Assembly (NCBI GenBank): GCA_947652115.1
Contig: OX393569.1
Span: forward strand, 7,889,106-7,953,105
Direction of reading: 5' to 3'
From: Blastomussa wellsi
Lineage: Eukaryota > Cnidaria > Anthozoa > Scleractinia > Plerogyridae
Length of the DNA stretch: 64,000 nucleotides
Shown here: positions 45,050-56,583 of the stretch, one piece after another
How the letters are laid out: the number at the start of each line of letters is the position of its first letter
How positions within the stretch are numbered: position 1 is the first letter of the stretch
Notes under the pieces: model-generated
Told to the model about the DNA's origin: nothing
The model's input: only the letters and a program-made list of their open reading frames with translations
The model's database searches: none
Translations under genes and position numbers: made by a program

Positions 45050-45205
45050 CTCTCACAGTGCCTCTCTCCACCCAGGTGTATAAATGGGTACCGGCGAATT
45101 CCCTGCTGGGGGGTAACCCTGCGATGGACCAGCATCCCATCCAGGGGGGAGTACAGATACTCTCTGTTGCTTCATGCTACAGAAACCGGGATAATTCAGA
45201 ATTTA
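44105..45205 (+). mobile_element. tRNA-headed SINE interrupted by other elements
   Basis: The head at 44115-44220 has aatggttagtgcgca, ggtccgggttcggg and ttcttgggcaagacacttta. The tail at 45050-45200 has cctctctccacccaggtgta, aatgggtaccggcgaatt, gatggaccagcatcccatcc and gctacagaaaccggg. These parts would be contiguous in the family; about 820 bp of foreign DNA including the 44903-45043 palindrome lies between. A minus-strand relative is at 53225-53500. Confidence 0.7.
44903..45043. mobile_element. Palindromic MITE, 141 bp
   Basis: The left arm cttattgactgagtt, ggacgggaaaatatttggct mirrors the right arm agccaaatattttcccgtcc, cactcagtcaataag. The centre at about 44971 is itself a palindrome (gacctcgctgcgctcggtcc). 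It splits the SINE at 44105-45205. Confidence 0.85.
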
Positions 45206-45209
45206 TTTT

Positions 45210-46100
45210 TTAAGAACATTATTTGCTATCGGATTCCCATACAAACACAGTAACTTTGTGGCCAACATGTCGATCTACCCAAAATGCCACGCGCGACGCC
45301 ATCTTTTTCCGTATCGCGGATTGCGTTCAATGCATTCCATTCATTCTCTGTCAGGGGCTAACAACATAACTGCGGCGCATGCGTTTGTGATGCCAACGTT
45401 CAGATTAGGATTACGAGCTCCTCTTGTCGCCCGCAATAAAATTAATTAAAAGATGAAACTAGTTGTTTGTATTTTGACATTTATTCAACACGGCTGTCCT
45501 AAAAATACAAGTTTGAGCTACAATCTGTTTAGCTTTCTCTACGTCCGTGCCCCCCTTCTTTTGCTTTTTGTTGTTTACATAATGGTTATGCGTAATGCTG
45601 GCATTGAAGGTGGAAGGCATTCAGCAATCTGTAAGGAGATAGAAAGGGAAAGGGATAATCAGATAATATATGAACTTGTAAGTATTTTTTATTAAGTATT
45701 TTTTTTATTATTCAGGTGGTCTGCCTTGTATGGGGTCTCCGACTCTTTTGTAGGCTATCCTTATGGCTCTGTTTATTTATTTATTTTTATATATTTGCCA
45801 TTAAATTGTAATAAAAAATTTTAAATTTATTTAAAGTCAGCGAAACGTAAGTTTTACGCGTTTGAGAAAGCTTCAAAGCTTTCCGGTCATTTACACGCGG
45901 GCTTAACTTCGACGTTTCTCAGGTTTTTGCTAGTACTGCTTTATTTCAAAGTTAACCGTTATCAGTGTTAACTGACCAGCTGTTTGTGGCTTCAAGCAAG
46001 GTTGTTCGAGTGCTGTGAAGAGGACGAAAACCTGACTGGCAGTTTATAGCAGCTTATCAGTTAGGTATCCGTAAAGTTGATCGTATATATATCTTTTTTC
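45210..46100. other. Intergenic, no gene seen
   Basis: AT-rich with a tttatttattta low-complexity patch at about 45770-45800. Short plus frames (45258-45449, 45453-45695) have no support. Confidence 0.45.
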
Positions 46101-46500
46101 AAATATTTTTTAAACCGCTTGTAAGACTGATATAGGTCGATAGTTATTGAGATCTGATTTAATGCCTTTTTAAAATAGGCGTCACTCTAGCTAATTTGTC
46201 TAATATCCATTCAGTTGGAAAATTACCGGTATAGTTGATTCTCAAATATTCCACGGAATAAGTGACGCGGCAACGATGTTAGCCGCCATTTTTAACAATT
46301 TACAAGGAATCCTGTCGAGGCCATCACAGTGGCTTTTATTTGCGTTAGCAAATTATCAACATTATCGACACTTGGAGTTTGAAGAGAGAATGTTTTATCG
46401 GTAGGCGTGATGTAATGCTCTGGTTCAATATCTGCAGGCTTGGTTTTAGTTTTACTTCTGACTGGTCGAGAAAGTGGCACGTGTTTTTTCAACAAATCAG
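46100..46500 (-). pseudogene. LINE (non-LTR retrotransposon) reverse-transcriptase remnant
   Basis: On the minus strand, broken frames encode pieces typical of the N-terminal RT region of Jockey/CR1/L2-type LINEs: a linker with ADIEPEHYITPTDKTFSLQ, then GLDRIPCKLLKMAANIVAASL, then GNFPTEWILDKLARVTPILK and a trace of NYRPIS. At least two frameshifts and several stops separate them. It is cut off upstream by the MITE at 46509. Confidence 0.7.
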
Positions 46501-46508
46501 CAAGGGTG

Positions 46509-46678
46509 TCCAGCTCTGGATTGTGAAACCCGGAATTCGGATTTCCCAATAAAACATAAAATCCAAAAGCTGAATCCGGCGCATTTTGCCGGAATTAAAA
46601 ATACGTTTTTGAGATTTTGTGTTTCATTGGGAAATCCGAAATCTGGATTTCAAAATCCAAATCCAAAATTCTCAAACG
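46509..46678. mobile_element. MITE with GGATTTCCCAAT ends, 170 bp
   Basis: The left arm gaattcggatttcccaataa mirrors the right arm cattgggaaatccgaaatct, with outer ctggatt/aatccaaatcc symmetry. No ORF. It lies just downstream of the TSP1-like gene. Confidence 0.75.
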
Positions 46679-46781
46679 AATGCACCCCAAGACATGTCCT
46701 ACGCGTAGTAATGCAAACTCGAACTGCTTTCGAAAACTCAGGTGAAAACCGCTGCAGTAGTCGAATAGCAACATGGTAACT

Positions 46782-46963
46782 TTACTTACCCCTGTATTCG
46801 TACTGCTTTGGTCCGCATGAAGTTTTGATATGCCCACAGTCGCCCACTACATCGACGTATCGGTAGCGGGAAGCGTATTCACGGTACCGACTTTGACGTG
46901 GGCATTGGCCTCCCCAATTAGTCCACTGGCCAAATGGACACTCGTACGCTTCATTACAAGAAC
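46782..46963 (-). CDS. Secreted thrombospondin-1-like protein, exon 2
   Basis: Follows the acceptor ccttcgttacag and completes a Cys codon begun in exon 1, then reads SCNEAYECPFGQWTNWGGQC, a TSP1-type start with the W-x-x-W motif and following Cys. The basic stretch PRQSRYREYASRYRY matches the usual R-rich strand, and DVVGDCGHIKTSCG supplies the last cysteines. The frame ends GK-stop at 46782-46784 without further splicing. A donor-like ggtaagt overlaps the end, so a third exon is possible. Residues 90-149 of the product. Confidence 0.75.
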
Positions 46964-47809
46964 CTGTAACGAAGGAGAAGAGTCAATGAAACTGGCTTTT
47001 GAAAATTGTCTCAAATCGAGGGAAACCTTGAAATCATTGTTTACCAAGATTGGAAAATACTTAAAGGTAAAAAAGTGAGAAGAAACGTGTGGCTTCGATC
47101 GAGGAAGATTGGGAAGGGCTGTACATGCCAAGCATGGAAAGTGACTGAACGTTATGGAAAGGTGCATGCTTTTTTGAGTTACTGCTGTGAGTAGAGAATA
47201 AAAAAAGATCACTGATTTGTGGTTTTATTGCCATTTCACGAACGCTGTGGCCATTTGGTAGAATTTATACGGATTACATAAAGATATCGTACAAAAAAGG
47301 AAATCCTAAGAAATGACAAATTAACGAGAAGGAAATTCATTTTAATTTTGCCAGTTGATAAATTTGGCACTTTTTAATTTTTCATTGCGCAAGCTTCTCA
47401 AATTGCGAACCGAATTTGTCAATGAATTCAGGATTAAAACAGCAGGTCAGAAAAAACTGCTTTATCGATCTTTCATATCGTTACGAAAAAAAGCGTTTTC
47501 CCGTTTTGCCTGTTAACGTTTTGGGTTTGAAAAAGTTTAAAACAGTTATTGTCCGTCAAAACCCTTAGTTTCAAATAATCAAGTATTGCAGTGCTTCACT
47601 AAATTTTCTGAATAAACTGCAAGGAAATACCTTTCAGGTATTTTCAGGGGGATCACTAGCTTCGCAATTTGACCATAAACAAAACGTTTTGATCTATCAG
47701 TGAGATTCTGTAAAAGTCGCTATTACTTCTACACACCATACGGAAGCCCTGTGTGCCCGGCACCAGGCACTCTGGGTGCTGAAGAACGCTTAACTACGGT
47801 CATACTTAC

Positions 47810-48077
47810 ACAGCAATCTGTACTGTGGTGTCGTTGGATTGCATGGTTGTGGCGCAGGACACGATCCCGAGCCTTGATGAGGAGTGTTTACGTGATGTCC
47901 CCTACGGAATTGTTCCACGCACTTTCCCTGAATCTTATTGGGAGCCCAATCGTCTCTAAATTCGGTACGGCACACAGTCCAGCCGCAGGGCGGCGGCGGC
48001 GAGCCACCACCACACGATAACACGACGCCGATGGCATTTGCGAAAATGACGACAGTCGATATTTGTAGAAGCGCCAT
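47810..48077 (-). CDS. Secreted thrombospondin-1-like protein, exon 1
   Basis: ATG at 48077 opens a signal peptide (MALLQISTVVIFANAIGVVL, cleavage near SC), then CGGGSPPPPCGWTVCRTEFR, a Cys-rich region that may be a first, irregular TSP1 module, with GKCVEQFRRGHHV and SCPAPQPCNP. The exon ends after residue 89 plus one base at the donor ctgt|gtaagtatg. The phase-1 intron (46964-47809) joins exactly to exon 2, giving a 149-residue, cysteine-rich secreted protein with two modules. TSP1 proteins act in extracellular adhesion and signalling. The small size suggests a soluble extracellular or mucus component; that role is inference. The module assignment is moderate for domain 2 and weak for domain 1. 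Confidence 0.78.
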
Positions 48078-48199
48078 TCTCTGTTCGAAAGTCGTTCTGT
48101 CTTTTGAGGAGCGCTCAGCTTTTTGAGTAGCTCGAGATGACTGGTCTTGCGAAAACTATACCAATTCTATTTTCAGATGCGTTTTTGGCAGCTGTATAA

Positions 48200-51110
48200 A
48201 TGAAAATTTTGTCGACGTTACACAGCTGATTCACTGAACGATTCTGTGTAATCATGATGATTGTTTTCAGAAGTTGATTTTAAGATCATTGAGATTAATG
48301 TTAAGTAATTTTTCACAATGTAAACAATGAACACGACTCAAACATTCCGTTAACAAAATTTATTTCATTTCATTTACACTCCTTGGCAAGTTTAAACACA
48401 GCCGTTCAAGTTTAATTTCTTTAACGAATAAGTTATGAAAGGGTGTGGAGAATTCTGTATTATCCTGACAATTGCTGTTTTTTAGTTTTCAACCGATTTA
48501 CGGTAGCTGCAATTAAAACGTCGCACAAAAAAATAACAAGGTAAATTTTCAAATGCACTGCGGACGAACGTGTTGAAAACATATTGTATATATCGGCGGA
48601 GTTATTCTTTGTTTTAGTTTACTGCCAGCCTTTGTGGCTAAATAAACTGAACGAGTCTTAAATACTTGGTGTTAATGCCTACAGTTAAGGATTCTTCAAG
48701 AAAGCTTAGGAAAACTCAAAAGTCAGTGGTCGAAAGTTAATACGGAACGTTTTAAACAGTCATTTGTAAATAGGTTAATTTTCAAATAAAACTCATCATT
48801 AAAACTAGTATACCTAAATTAGGTAAAAATGCTGCCAAAGGGGAGGACGAAATAACTGTGCTAGCAGTAACTTTATGAACTGTACTATCTTGTCTGCTTG
48901 GAACAATGAAGAGATGCGAGATGCCATTCTTACAACTATGCTAATTCGAAGTCACATTTGAAGCGTAAGGCACATTTACTGTCAAGCTCCCCATCTTATA
49001 CCACCCGTCTTCCACAAAAATTTGAACGGCCCCCCAAGTATCAACATTCTGCAAAGGACAGTACAGAAAAAAGCTCTTTAATAAAACCATAAAACAAGCA
49101 TTTGTTGTCAGCTATTAACATTGTAAGATCGACCTTTCGCTATTGATATAACTGATGTCTCTTAACAGTAACAATCAATGTTGTAAAACTACAAACTATG
49201 ATCATGAGAGACTCAATGAAACGGAAATTTTGGCATATATTACGGAAAAATTATCTTGTGAAAAAGATAAAATTTCTCTCGAGTGTTTTCACTGGTTATT
49301 CAACAAAAGTTCGAAGATTTAGTACCTGAAAAATGGATAATTAAAGTGAAGATAATCTTTCTGTTTCCTTTTACACCAAGTAGACATAACACTTGTGTGT
49401 GTTTCTCAAATTCATTCTGGTATTATGTAACACGACGTCAGCTCTTGGTTAACTGCAATCGTTGAAGAATACTCTCGAGCTGTTTGACTTCATCTTCCAA
49501 GTCACAACTATAATGGAGAGGCAGCATTTATGTGGAGAGCTTTTAATTGGAGAATTGGGATTTTCCTAACAAAAGACTAAGGCGATTCCTTAGTTTTGCA
49601 TTGCACATCCTTACTGTGCAGACTTTTACGCGTGATTTAGCGCGTGCACATAAACAAAATGGTGGTTTTCTCTGTTCGGATTATTTTCTTACGTAGAGAT
49701 ATATTTTTTTATTGTGGAATTTTGGTGTACAAATTATCATCTTAAAGTAAGGGAAAAAGATAAAGTTAAAACTTTGCAGTAAACCTTTACTCGGGGCATG
49801 GTACGTTTTGAGTCGATGTCGTTTCAATTTGCGTGATTTTTCCATATAATCGATTCGTCCTAGCTATCAAATTTTTACCCACTATTCCTTCAATAATGTT
49901 TGCTTTCAGCTACTGTAAAATGTACCGTGGAACGATCAAATTTCGCGCGTGATTAGCATCGTTACAGGCAAAATGGGGTAAGATTAGCCCACCATATCTC
50001 GTTTGCGAGCACGGTGACCTATCTTTTGTACTGTTAAGCCAAATTATCCAGAAAAAATGCTCGCCTAATCGAAAAGGGCCCAACTGATGCATGCTAAATC
50101 CAGGGATTCCCTTTTTTGCAACGTAACTCATCATGCAATCTTAACAAGTTTTGGACAGGAACAGGTAGCAAAAACTATAATTACAAAATTACTGAAGTCC
50201 TGTCCTGTTGAAACGTCATGCCGAAAACAGCAACCCTCCAACAAACTAAACAGGCATCAGAAAGATCTAGAGAAAGCGGATTTCCGCCTCCAGCTCTTCA
50301 AGAACAAAAATAACCGTGAAACTACCTTTTGACGACTAAAATATTCATAAATATGGACTGCAAGCAGGTATCCTTTTCTGCGAGTAGCATACCCCTTCAA
50401 CTGGATTAGGAAATAAGATCAAATTTCAGGCACCTTTGGCTGGCCGGAATGTAATGGTGACATGTTTTTACTGCTTTTCATTTTTTTCATGGACTTGTTA
50501 AAATGCTCTCCGCTTTGAAAGTAATAAACTCAATATAGCCTGTTGAAAATTTCCGAAAAAACTGGAAAGCCCTGGGCGTATTTTAATTTTCCTTTTGATG
50601 AAATTGAATAATGATCACTATTTTGGGTGCCGAATGTTAATTAAGTGTCAACATTAATTTGAAATGTTTAAATTTACTTGCTCAGCTGAGTTGTTTGCTA
50701 TTTGTTTAGCTGTTCTAGGCGAATCGCTTCTTGCGAAAAGAATTTTCGTTTTGACACCCAAACTGCTGAGTTCAAACCAACTAAGGGCTTAGAGCACGGA
50801 TAAAAGAAGGCTCGTGAAATTTTCAAAGAAATCAGGTGAGGGTTTTTTTTCAGGTATTTATTATATACTGACTTACGTATATAATGTAACACACTATCAC
50901 TGCAAGGGCTGTTTGTTGCTAACCTAAGTACATCGAGAACACGGTGGAACATGGATAATGAAAAAGAGTTTCTACGTTGCATTTACCTGTGACCACGAGA
51001 ATAGTTGCCATCCTATATAACCATCGTTTAAACAGGGCGATTATTTTCGCAAATAAGTTTCGATAAGTTGTACCTCATAATCCCTCGAAGTTAAAACATG
51101 GATTTGGGTT
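48200..51110. other. Intergenic, no gene supported
   Basis: AT-rich. Short frames such as 50087-50332 (plus) and 50698-50982 (minus) have neither domain-like pattern nor splice context. Confidence 0.45.
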
Positions 51111-51114
51111 ATTT

Positions 51115-51310
51115 CTTCGACAACCTAAATTACCCTTAAAATTTAGCCGGGTAACCTAGTTCAGTGCTAAGGAAGAAAAACACCAGAGGAGTGATACTAA
51201 ACCAAAAAGGCACAAGGATGGCTGAGGATGGAAAAGATTGAAACGGATTGGAAATGACGATTTTGAAAACTTTAGGCTAATTTTTTCAAAGTGCACGAAC
51301 GATGTAGGTT
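51115..51310 (+). repeat. Four-copy interspersed repeat family, copy C
   Basis: Very close to copy A over cttcgacaacctaaattacc, agtgatactaaaccaaa, caaggatggctgaggatgg, attgaaacggattggaaa. Confidence 0.8.
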
Positions 51311-51630
51311 TTATTCTGATATAAATTTAAAAGAGTTATACTTCCAGTCATTCGATCTCTGAAATTGAAGAAAAAGAAAGGCTGAAAACGGCCTTTCTGT
51401 GTCGAGACTATGATCATAAATAGCAAGAATTTACCCTCGTTATGGACTCCCGGCGTTATCAGGTTTAGTTTTTACAAAGATCAAGGCTACCTTTAATTTT
51501 TAGAATACGATTTCAGCGCATAAGCCGATTACAACGATTTTGAAAATCTTGTTGTCGCCATCTTTACGAAAACGTTTGCGTACGTCAAAAATCCGACCGA
51601 TTGGACAGCTAGGGCTAAAATGTGAGAAAT

Positions 51631-51674
51631 GTAATAATAACAATAATAATAATAGTAATAGTAATAATAATAAC
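51631..51674 (+). repeat. AAT-type microsatellite
   Basis: Imperfect taa/aat trinucleotides with aac and agt interruptions. Confidence 0.8.
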
Positions 51675-51783
51675 TGCTTAACAGACCACCTCAGATTGAG
51701 ACCAAAGCTTATATCAAACCGACAAACACAGGATTTCTCTTGCGTTTTCATAGTCATGTAGATATTCGATATAAGCGAAACCT

Positions 51784-52715
51784 GATGAACGCTATGTTGG
51801 ATAGAGCACATCCACTATCTTCTAGTTCATGTAACTTCACAGAACGTAGAGTGCAATCGACTTGAAGAAGTGTTTTCCAAGTCTAAATATCCTAAACACT
51901 TAGTCAATAGAACTAGTATCATGCAGGCAGTTTATAGAGGGATCTCAGCTCAAAATTCTACCCGGCCAGAACTAAATAATATAACAATAGAGTTGATGTT
52001 CGCGGGCGTAAATATGTTTTTGGCCCGACTCAGGCTCATTTTAGCCCGAGCTGTAGGCGAGGGCATTGAGAACAGCAACCAAAGACAGTAAGCGATATCT
52101 TGAACACTGCCGGAAGTCAGTCGGCGTTTATATTCTTTTTTGAGTTTCGTAAATAAGCGAGCAAGAAAATATGGCGCGAACAGTTGAATGGTTTTCACTT
52201 CTGATTGGCTAGGGTCTTCACTTTCTTGTTTCTGATTGGTCCACGCGGCGGGCTCAATATATTTTAGACCCCTGAATTCTCCATTTTAGCCCGCAAAATA
52301 CGCCACAATGCCCGATGAAATGATTGTAATACATATTTTGTCCGATTATTAATTCTTTTCAAAGATCAGAAGTTTACACCTTTGTAAAGCAGCGCCTTAG
52401 CAATCGTAGTGTCAGATTAGGAACCACCGAACAGCCAGTGTTTTTGAGCAATAAGTCATCTTAAGAGTGTAAACCATCGATTGTTAACAAACAATCCTTT
52501 ATAGTCCATCAATTTAAATGTAACTTGTGTGATGCAGGGCATGTGGGATACGCGTAGGAGAACATAGGCAAAAAGCGGCCTCCTACCACCTCAAACACAA
52601 TGGTGAAATACCTCAGTCTTCAGTAATTAGACCAGTTTCAATTCACGTGCTGGAAAAATGTAACACTAAATTTGATAGCTTAGTCCATGACATGTTTTTG
52701 AAGCCAGGGCTGAAC
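51784..52715 (+). pseudogene. Penelope-like retroelement remnant (RT end and GIY-YIG endonuclease)
   Basis: Decayed frames on the plus strand encode, in order: MNAMLDRAHPLSS, then ECNRLEEVFSKSKYPKHLVN (C-terminal RT region of Penelope-like elements), then FKCNLCDAGHVGY at 52514-52552, the Cys-containing start of the GIY-YIG endonuclease, and KFDSLVHDMF...PGLNVQNDPIRAEVF at 52668-52750. Several stops and frameshifts are present. About 330 bp of unrelated sequence (51976-52311) appears to split it. Confidence 0.7.
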
Positions 52716-52878
52716 GTTCAGAATGACCCGATTCGCGCTGAGGTGTTTAATATGCAAAATTATGTAATCATAAATTAGCTCAAGTCTTTATTATTTAAAT
52801 ATGCTTCACTACTTTTAAACTAATTCAATCTTGGTAATGGCGTCATGTTGACACCGAAATGTCGATTAAAATTTCTAT

Positions 52879-52900
52879 CAATAATAATAATAATAATAAT
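52879..52900 (+). repeat. AAT microsatellite at the 3' end of the Penelope-like remnant
   Basis: Seven ata/aat units directly after ccgaaatgtcgattaaaatt, as often found at retroelement 3' ends. Confidence 0.7.
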
Positions 52901-53224
52901 GTTCGCTATAACACTTAACGTATCGAATTAGTATGAGTCCCCATCTGCATAGCAAAATATAATACTTTTTCGAATAAAAATTATTGTTAATAATTATTAT
53001 TAATAATTACACAGCTAGCTTTGGAGTCAGCAATGAAGATGGTAAGCGGTCGCCAGATTTGATTATGCACTTCACACTTGAGCGTTTGGATCAATCGACC
53101 CACTCGCTTGACTGTTGGCTAACTTCATTTCCTTTTAATTAGTCCCTGTGCGACTTACAACCTAAGAAACGCCAACCTTGCGGCGGACAAACCCCATAAA
53201 GCTAGCTTTTAAGAGCACTACTCA

Positions 53225-53500
53225 CAGTGTACTCATAGCTCCAGGCCGTTGACTCCGGTTTCTTCAACATGAAGCGGCTAGGAATATACTCCCCCTGGAT
53301 GGGATGCTAGTCAATCCCAGGTTACTCCGCAGTCCCACAGTATTCTGTTAGGTTGCCCTAACAACCCGCCTGTAGCCCTAGGCAGAGGGAGCCAGAGTAA
53401 AGGGCCTTGCCCAAGAACACAGGGTAATGATCCCGACTAGAGCTCGAGCCATGATCGAATCCATCACACTAACCATTAGGACACTGCGCTTAAGGACGAA
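53225..53500 (-). mobile_element. tRNA-headed SINE
   Basis: Read on the minus strand: cctaatggttagtgtgatgg (A-box region), attcgatcatgg (B-box-like), gtgttcttgggcaagg, tagcatcccatccaggggga, ccgcttcatgttgaagaaac. Same family as 44105-45205. Confidence 0.7.
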
Positions 53501-53752
53501 GTCTACACCTAAAATGAGGGTATGGCTTCAAACTGAATTGCGATCAGCAATTTAATAGCCCTTCAATTCGGCCATAAGGTTTCTTCTTCATCTTCGCAGA
53601 GTTGCAAGCTCTGACTCATTAAATTGGTTATCTTGTGGATACCAGATCCACACTTAATGTGAGCTTGGAAAACCATAGAAATCCATGCATTTTATAGTAC
53701 TAATAAATTCGTTTGTTGTTCGAATTGACTTGGGTAATAGAACAAACCAGTC

Positions 53753-53941
53753 ATGTCCATGTTTTGGCTTCTACTGGCTCTCACTACCGGAAGCCTGGTG
53801 CCAGCTGCATCAACAGTCATGCGCAGATCTCTTACCTGTGAAGATCAGTTGAAAGCTGTATCTATTGATGCTTCAGTCTGTGAAAGGATTCGGTCAGCAG
53901 TATCAAGCGTGCGCCATGCTGTCCTGAATATCGACGTTCAG
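53753..53941 (+). CDS. Secreted helix-rich protein, exon 1 (signal peptide)
   Basis: First of six exons of a 340-residue product. ATG 53753 (or the in-frame ATG at 53759) opens a signal peptide (MFWLLLALTTGSLVPAAS), then TCEDQLKAVSIDASVCERIR with the only two cysteines of the protein (C29, C43), likely a disulphide. The donor is gttcag|gtaagg, phase 0, after residue 63. A TATA-like ttttatagtac lies about 60 bases upstream. The protein family is not recognised. All six exons join in frame with consensus splice sites, which is strong evidence for a real gene. Confidence 0.75.
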
Positions 53942-54194
53942 GTAAGGCAGTGTTGTAAGGGCACATCAAGAGTTTTTCCTTCTACAGTCCACCATCAACC
54001 TGCTAGAAATTTAAGACTAGTCCTCAAGAGATACATGAGATTTGATCTTTAGATCGATATCCGTACTATGTCTCGGATTGGTTAATAATTGCCCGCGAAA
54101 ATTCGAAAGCGATCATCGACCAATCAGGAGCAGCAAATGGGAAGCAAATATCTCCTGTGAAATTTCCTATGTATTTCGGGCGGATCTAAGCTAT

Positions 54195-54345
54195 GTCACG
54201 ATATTTTGAGCCTTTTATGCGACAAACCAAATTACCCTTCAAAAAATAATAGTTTGCTAAGGAAAAAACATCAAAGAGGTGATACTAAACCAAACTGGAA
54301 CAAAGATGATTAAGGATGGAGAAGATCGAGACGGATTATAACCGT
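54195..54345 (+). repeat. Four-copy interspersed repeat family, copy D
   Basis: Within intron 1 of the secreted-protein gene. Contains caaaccaaattacccttc, ggtgatactaaaccaaa, gaagatcgagacggatta. Confidence 0.65.
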
Positions 54346-54501
54346 GATGTCTGTTGTAGCCACTACTTCGATAACAGGACAACAAGACACCTGCAGAAAT
54401 TGAATGCAGTTTCATGCTTCAACCATCATGGCAAGGTAGAAATGTCCTCTTTTATTTGTTATCAGTGCTAACTGAGCTGCTTCTCGCTTTTGATGTCCCA
54501 G

Positions 54502-54634
54502 ATGAGCAAAACTGCAAAGGAAGCCATAGAGGAGGCCACAAGTATTTTACGGACGAGTACATCATTACTGAAAGAGAAAGTGCCGATGTATTTAGAGAGA
54601 AAGAAAAGGTCACTGGAGAAGCGAGACGTTCCAG
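54502..54634 (+). CDS. Secreted helix-rich protein, exon 2
   Basis: The acceptor gatgtcccag ends at 54501 and the exon keeps phase 0. Encodes residues 64-107: MSKTAKEAIEEATSILRTST, an amphipathic helix, then PMYLERKKRSLEKRDVP. RKKR-Ser (residues 96-100) is a furin-type cleavage site, and EKR-Asp follows a few residues later. The donor ccag|gtaacg gives phase 1. The processing sites suggest that the N-terminal part is a propeptide. Confidence 0.75.
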
Positions 54635-54659
54635 GTAACGAAGTTGAAATAACAAAATC

Positions 54660-56583
54660 TTATAATTAAAACAAAAATTATCTCTAAAGCTTTTCTGTGT
54701 GTACTTGGAAAAATATTGGACATTCCTTCAAATGTTAATTAAAACATAGAAGAGAGAAAGGGAAAAGTCCAAAAAGTCTTGGGCTTTGATTAAAACAATA
54801 AAATAGGACTAAAGCGTGTTATGAAAAGTGCTCAATGCTTATAAACTTGGTGATACGAGATTCGAGAGCCAAGGGGCGGGGCAGACTTGGAAATGAAGGT
54901 CGGCCAATATAGTTAGAAGTAATTTGAGACAAAACTAAAAGCCCAATCACTAACCTTTTATAGGTAAAGGCATTGGCTCGCAGGAATATTTTTGTTGTTT
55001 ATAGCATAAATCAAAACGTAGGCCCTTTTTAGGATATCAAAAGAAACCGGAAATGACCTATATTTAAGGCTTATTATTTTGGATGCTAACATTTTAGATC
55101 ATAAAATTTTAGCATCCCTGTAAAGTTCATCATACCTTATTCTAGTAATATCAAAACAAAATTACTGAGGGTGATGCTTTTACACTTAGCAGAAATTCAC
55201 TCAAAAGATACCACCAAGCCCACTAAAGGTTCCGGTAAAAGTGATTAGAGGGTGTCTACATAAAAATACCTAGTTATTTCTGTTTTAATGCCAATTCTTG
55301 TTTTAAGCTTTCACATGGAAGCTTTAACAACATTTACCATTAAAATGAGTTATATTTTAATAAACATTCTGATTTAATTCTTGGAGGATCGGTCAAGTTT
55401 GGTCTGGCTAGAGGAAAAACTTGAATATTTAGGGATAATTGGCTTCATTGCCAATAATTCGTCATTCGCTGAAAAAGTCAACTTCTGGTTTCGATATATA
55501 TCTACATCATTGCAGTTTGTTCAACCACACTGGATCTATTACTTAAACTTTCTAATTCAATGGAACCAAATATGTTATGATCCAAAGTGATGGCATTCTT
55601 GAAGCACAAAGACTGAGCAATGACTGGATTTGTGTGTCATATATGTAATATGCCATCTGTTTGAAACTATTTATTTATATACAACCAAGGGAAAGGGCAA
55701 GTGACTCTTATTTAATGCAGCAATAAAATTTCTCAGTAACCTCACTTGAACACGGCTTGAACTTGAGGTTTCTGAAAATACAATTTGTATGGCAATAGCA
55801 AAGGCCATGCGAAGAACATTTTCGCGTTCACTTCTCGAATAAATTCACTTCCCTCCCTTCGTTTAAAAGTTATGGTATCTACAATAGTTCCAAATTATAC
55901 TATGTAACGTCGAAACCTTCAGCTCTTTCCTTTGGCAATAATATTGTTTGAAAATGTTTGCATTCATTAAATCAGTTCGCTGTAAAATGTCAGTCACGGC
56001 ATTCAAACATTCGTGCTATTCACTGTTTGTTATTAAGGTGGACATCCTTCTTCTGACAAAATTAGATGTTTGTTGACGTCTAGCACTGCTACAATATGTC
56101 CGAACTGTGAAAAACGAAAAGAATGAAGAGTACAGAAAGGCCAAAATGTTGTGTGAGTACTTTAGGTCTGCATTCATTCCTAGTCTCCCATTACGTTCAA
56201 AATGTTTTGTGGACAAGGGTGTGTGTGTGTGCGTGTGTTGGGGGAGAGGGTGGGTATTTTCAGAAGGAATTTCTGAAAATCGCTGGGTGTATATTAAAGG
56301 GATATTGTGGCTGCAAAAAATAGTAGTTCCGTAGATGAATAACGCATTGTAAAACCTACAAGTCATAGTGATATGAGTGAACTGTGACAATATAAAATAA
56401 AAGGTCTGCAATCGGAAGGAGTCATACCTTTCTTTAAGAGCTAAATCTAGAAGGCTAGTGATTGGGCTTTAAATAAATGATGTTGGTTTGTCTGAAATTA
56501 TTATGGAAGAATTGAAAAGTACCCAAAATTTGGTTGAAAATTGACCTCAGGGGGACCCCTTGGGGATACTACCCACAGCTCGG
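54660..56583. other. Intron 2 of the secreted-protein gene, no further gene seen
   Basis: AT-rich. Contains gtgtgtgtgtgcgtgtgttggg at about 56220. The short frames at 55381-55590 and 56016-56411 (minus) have no support. Confidence 0.45.

Noticed and set aside
56107..56334. Plus-strand frames around the gtgtgt repeat at 56220
   Set aside because: Composed of simple repeat and intron sequence; the spliced gene on either side explains the region.
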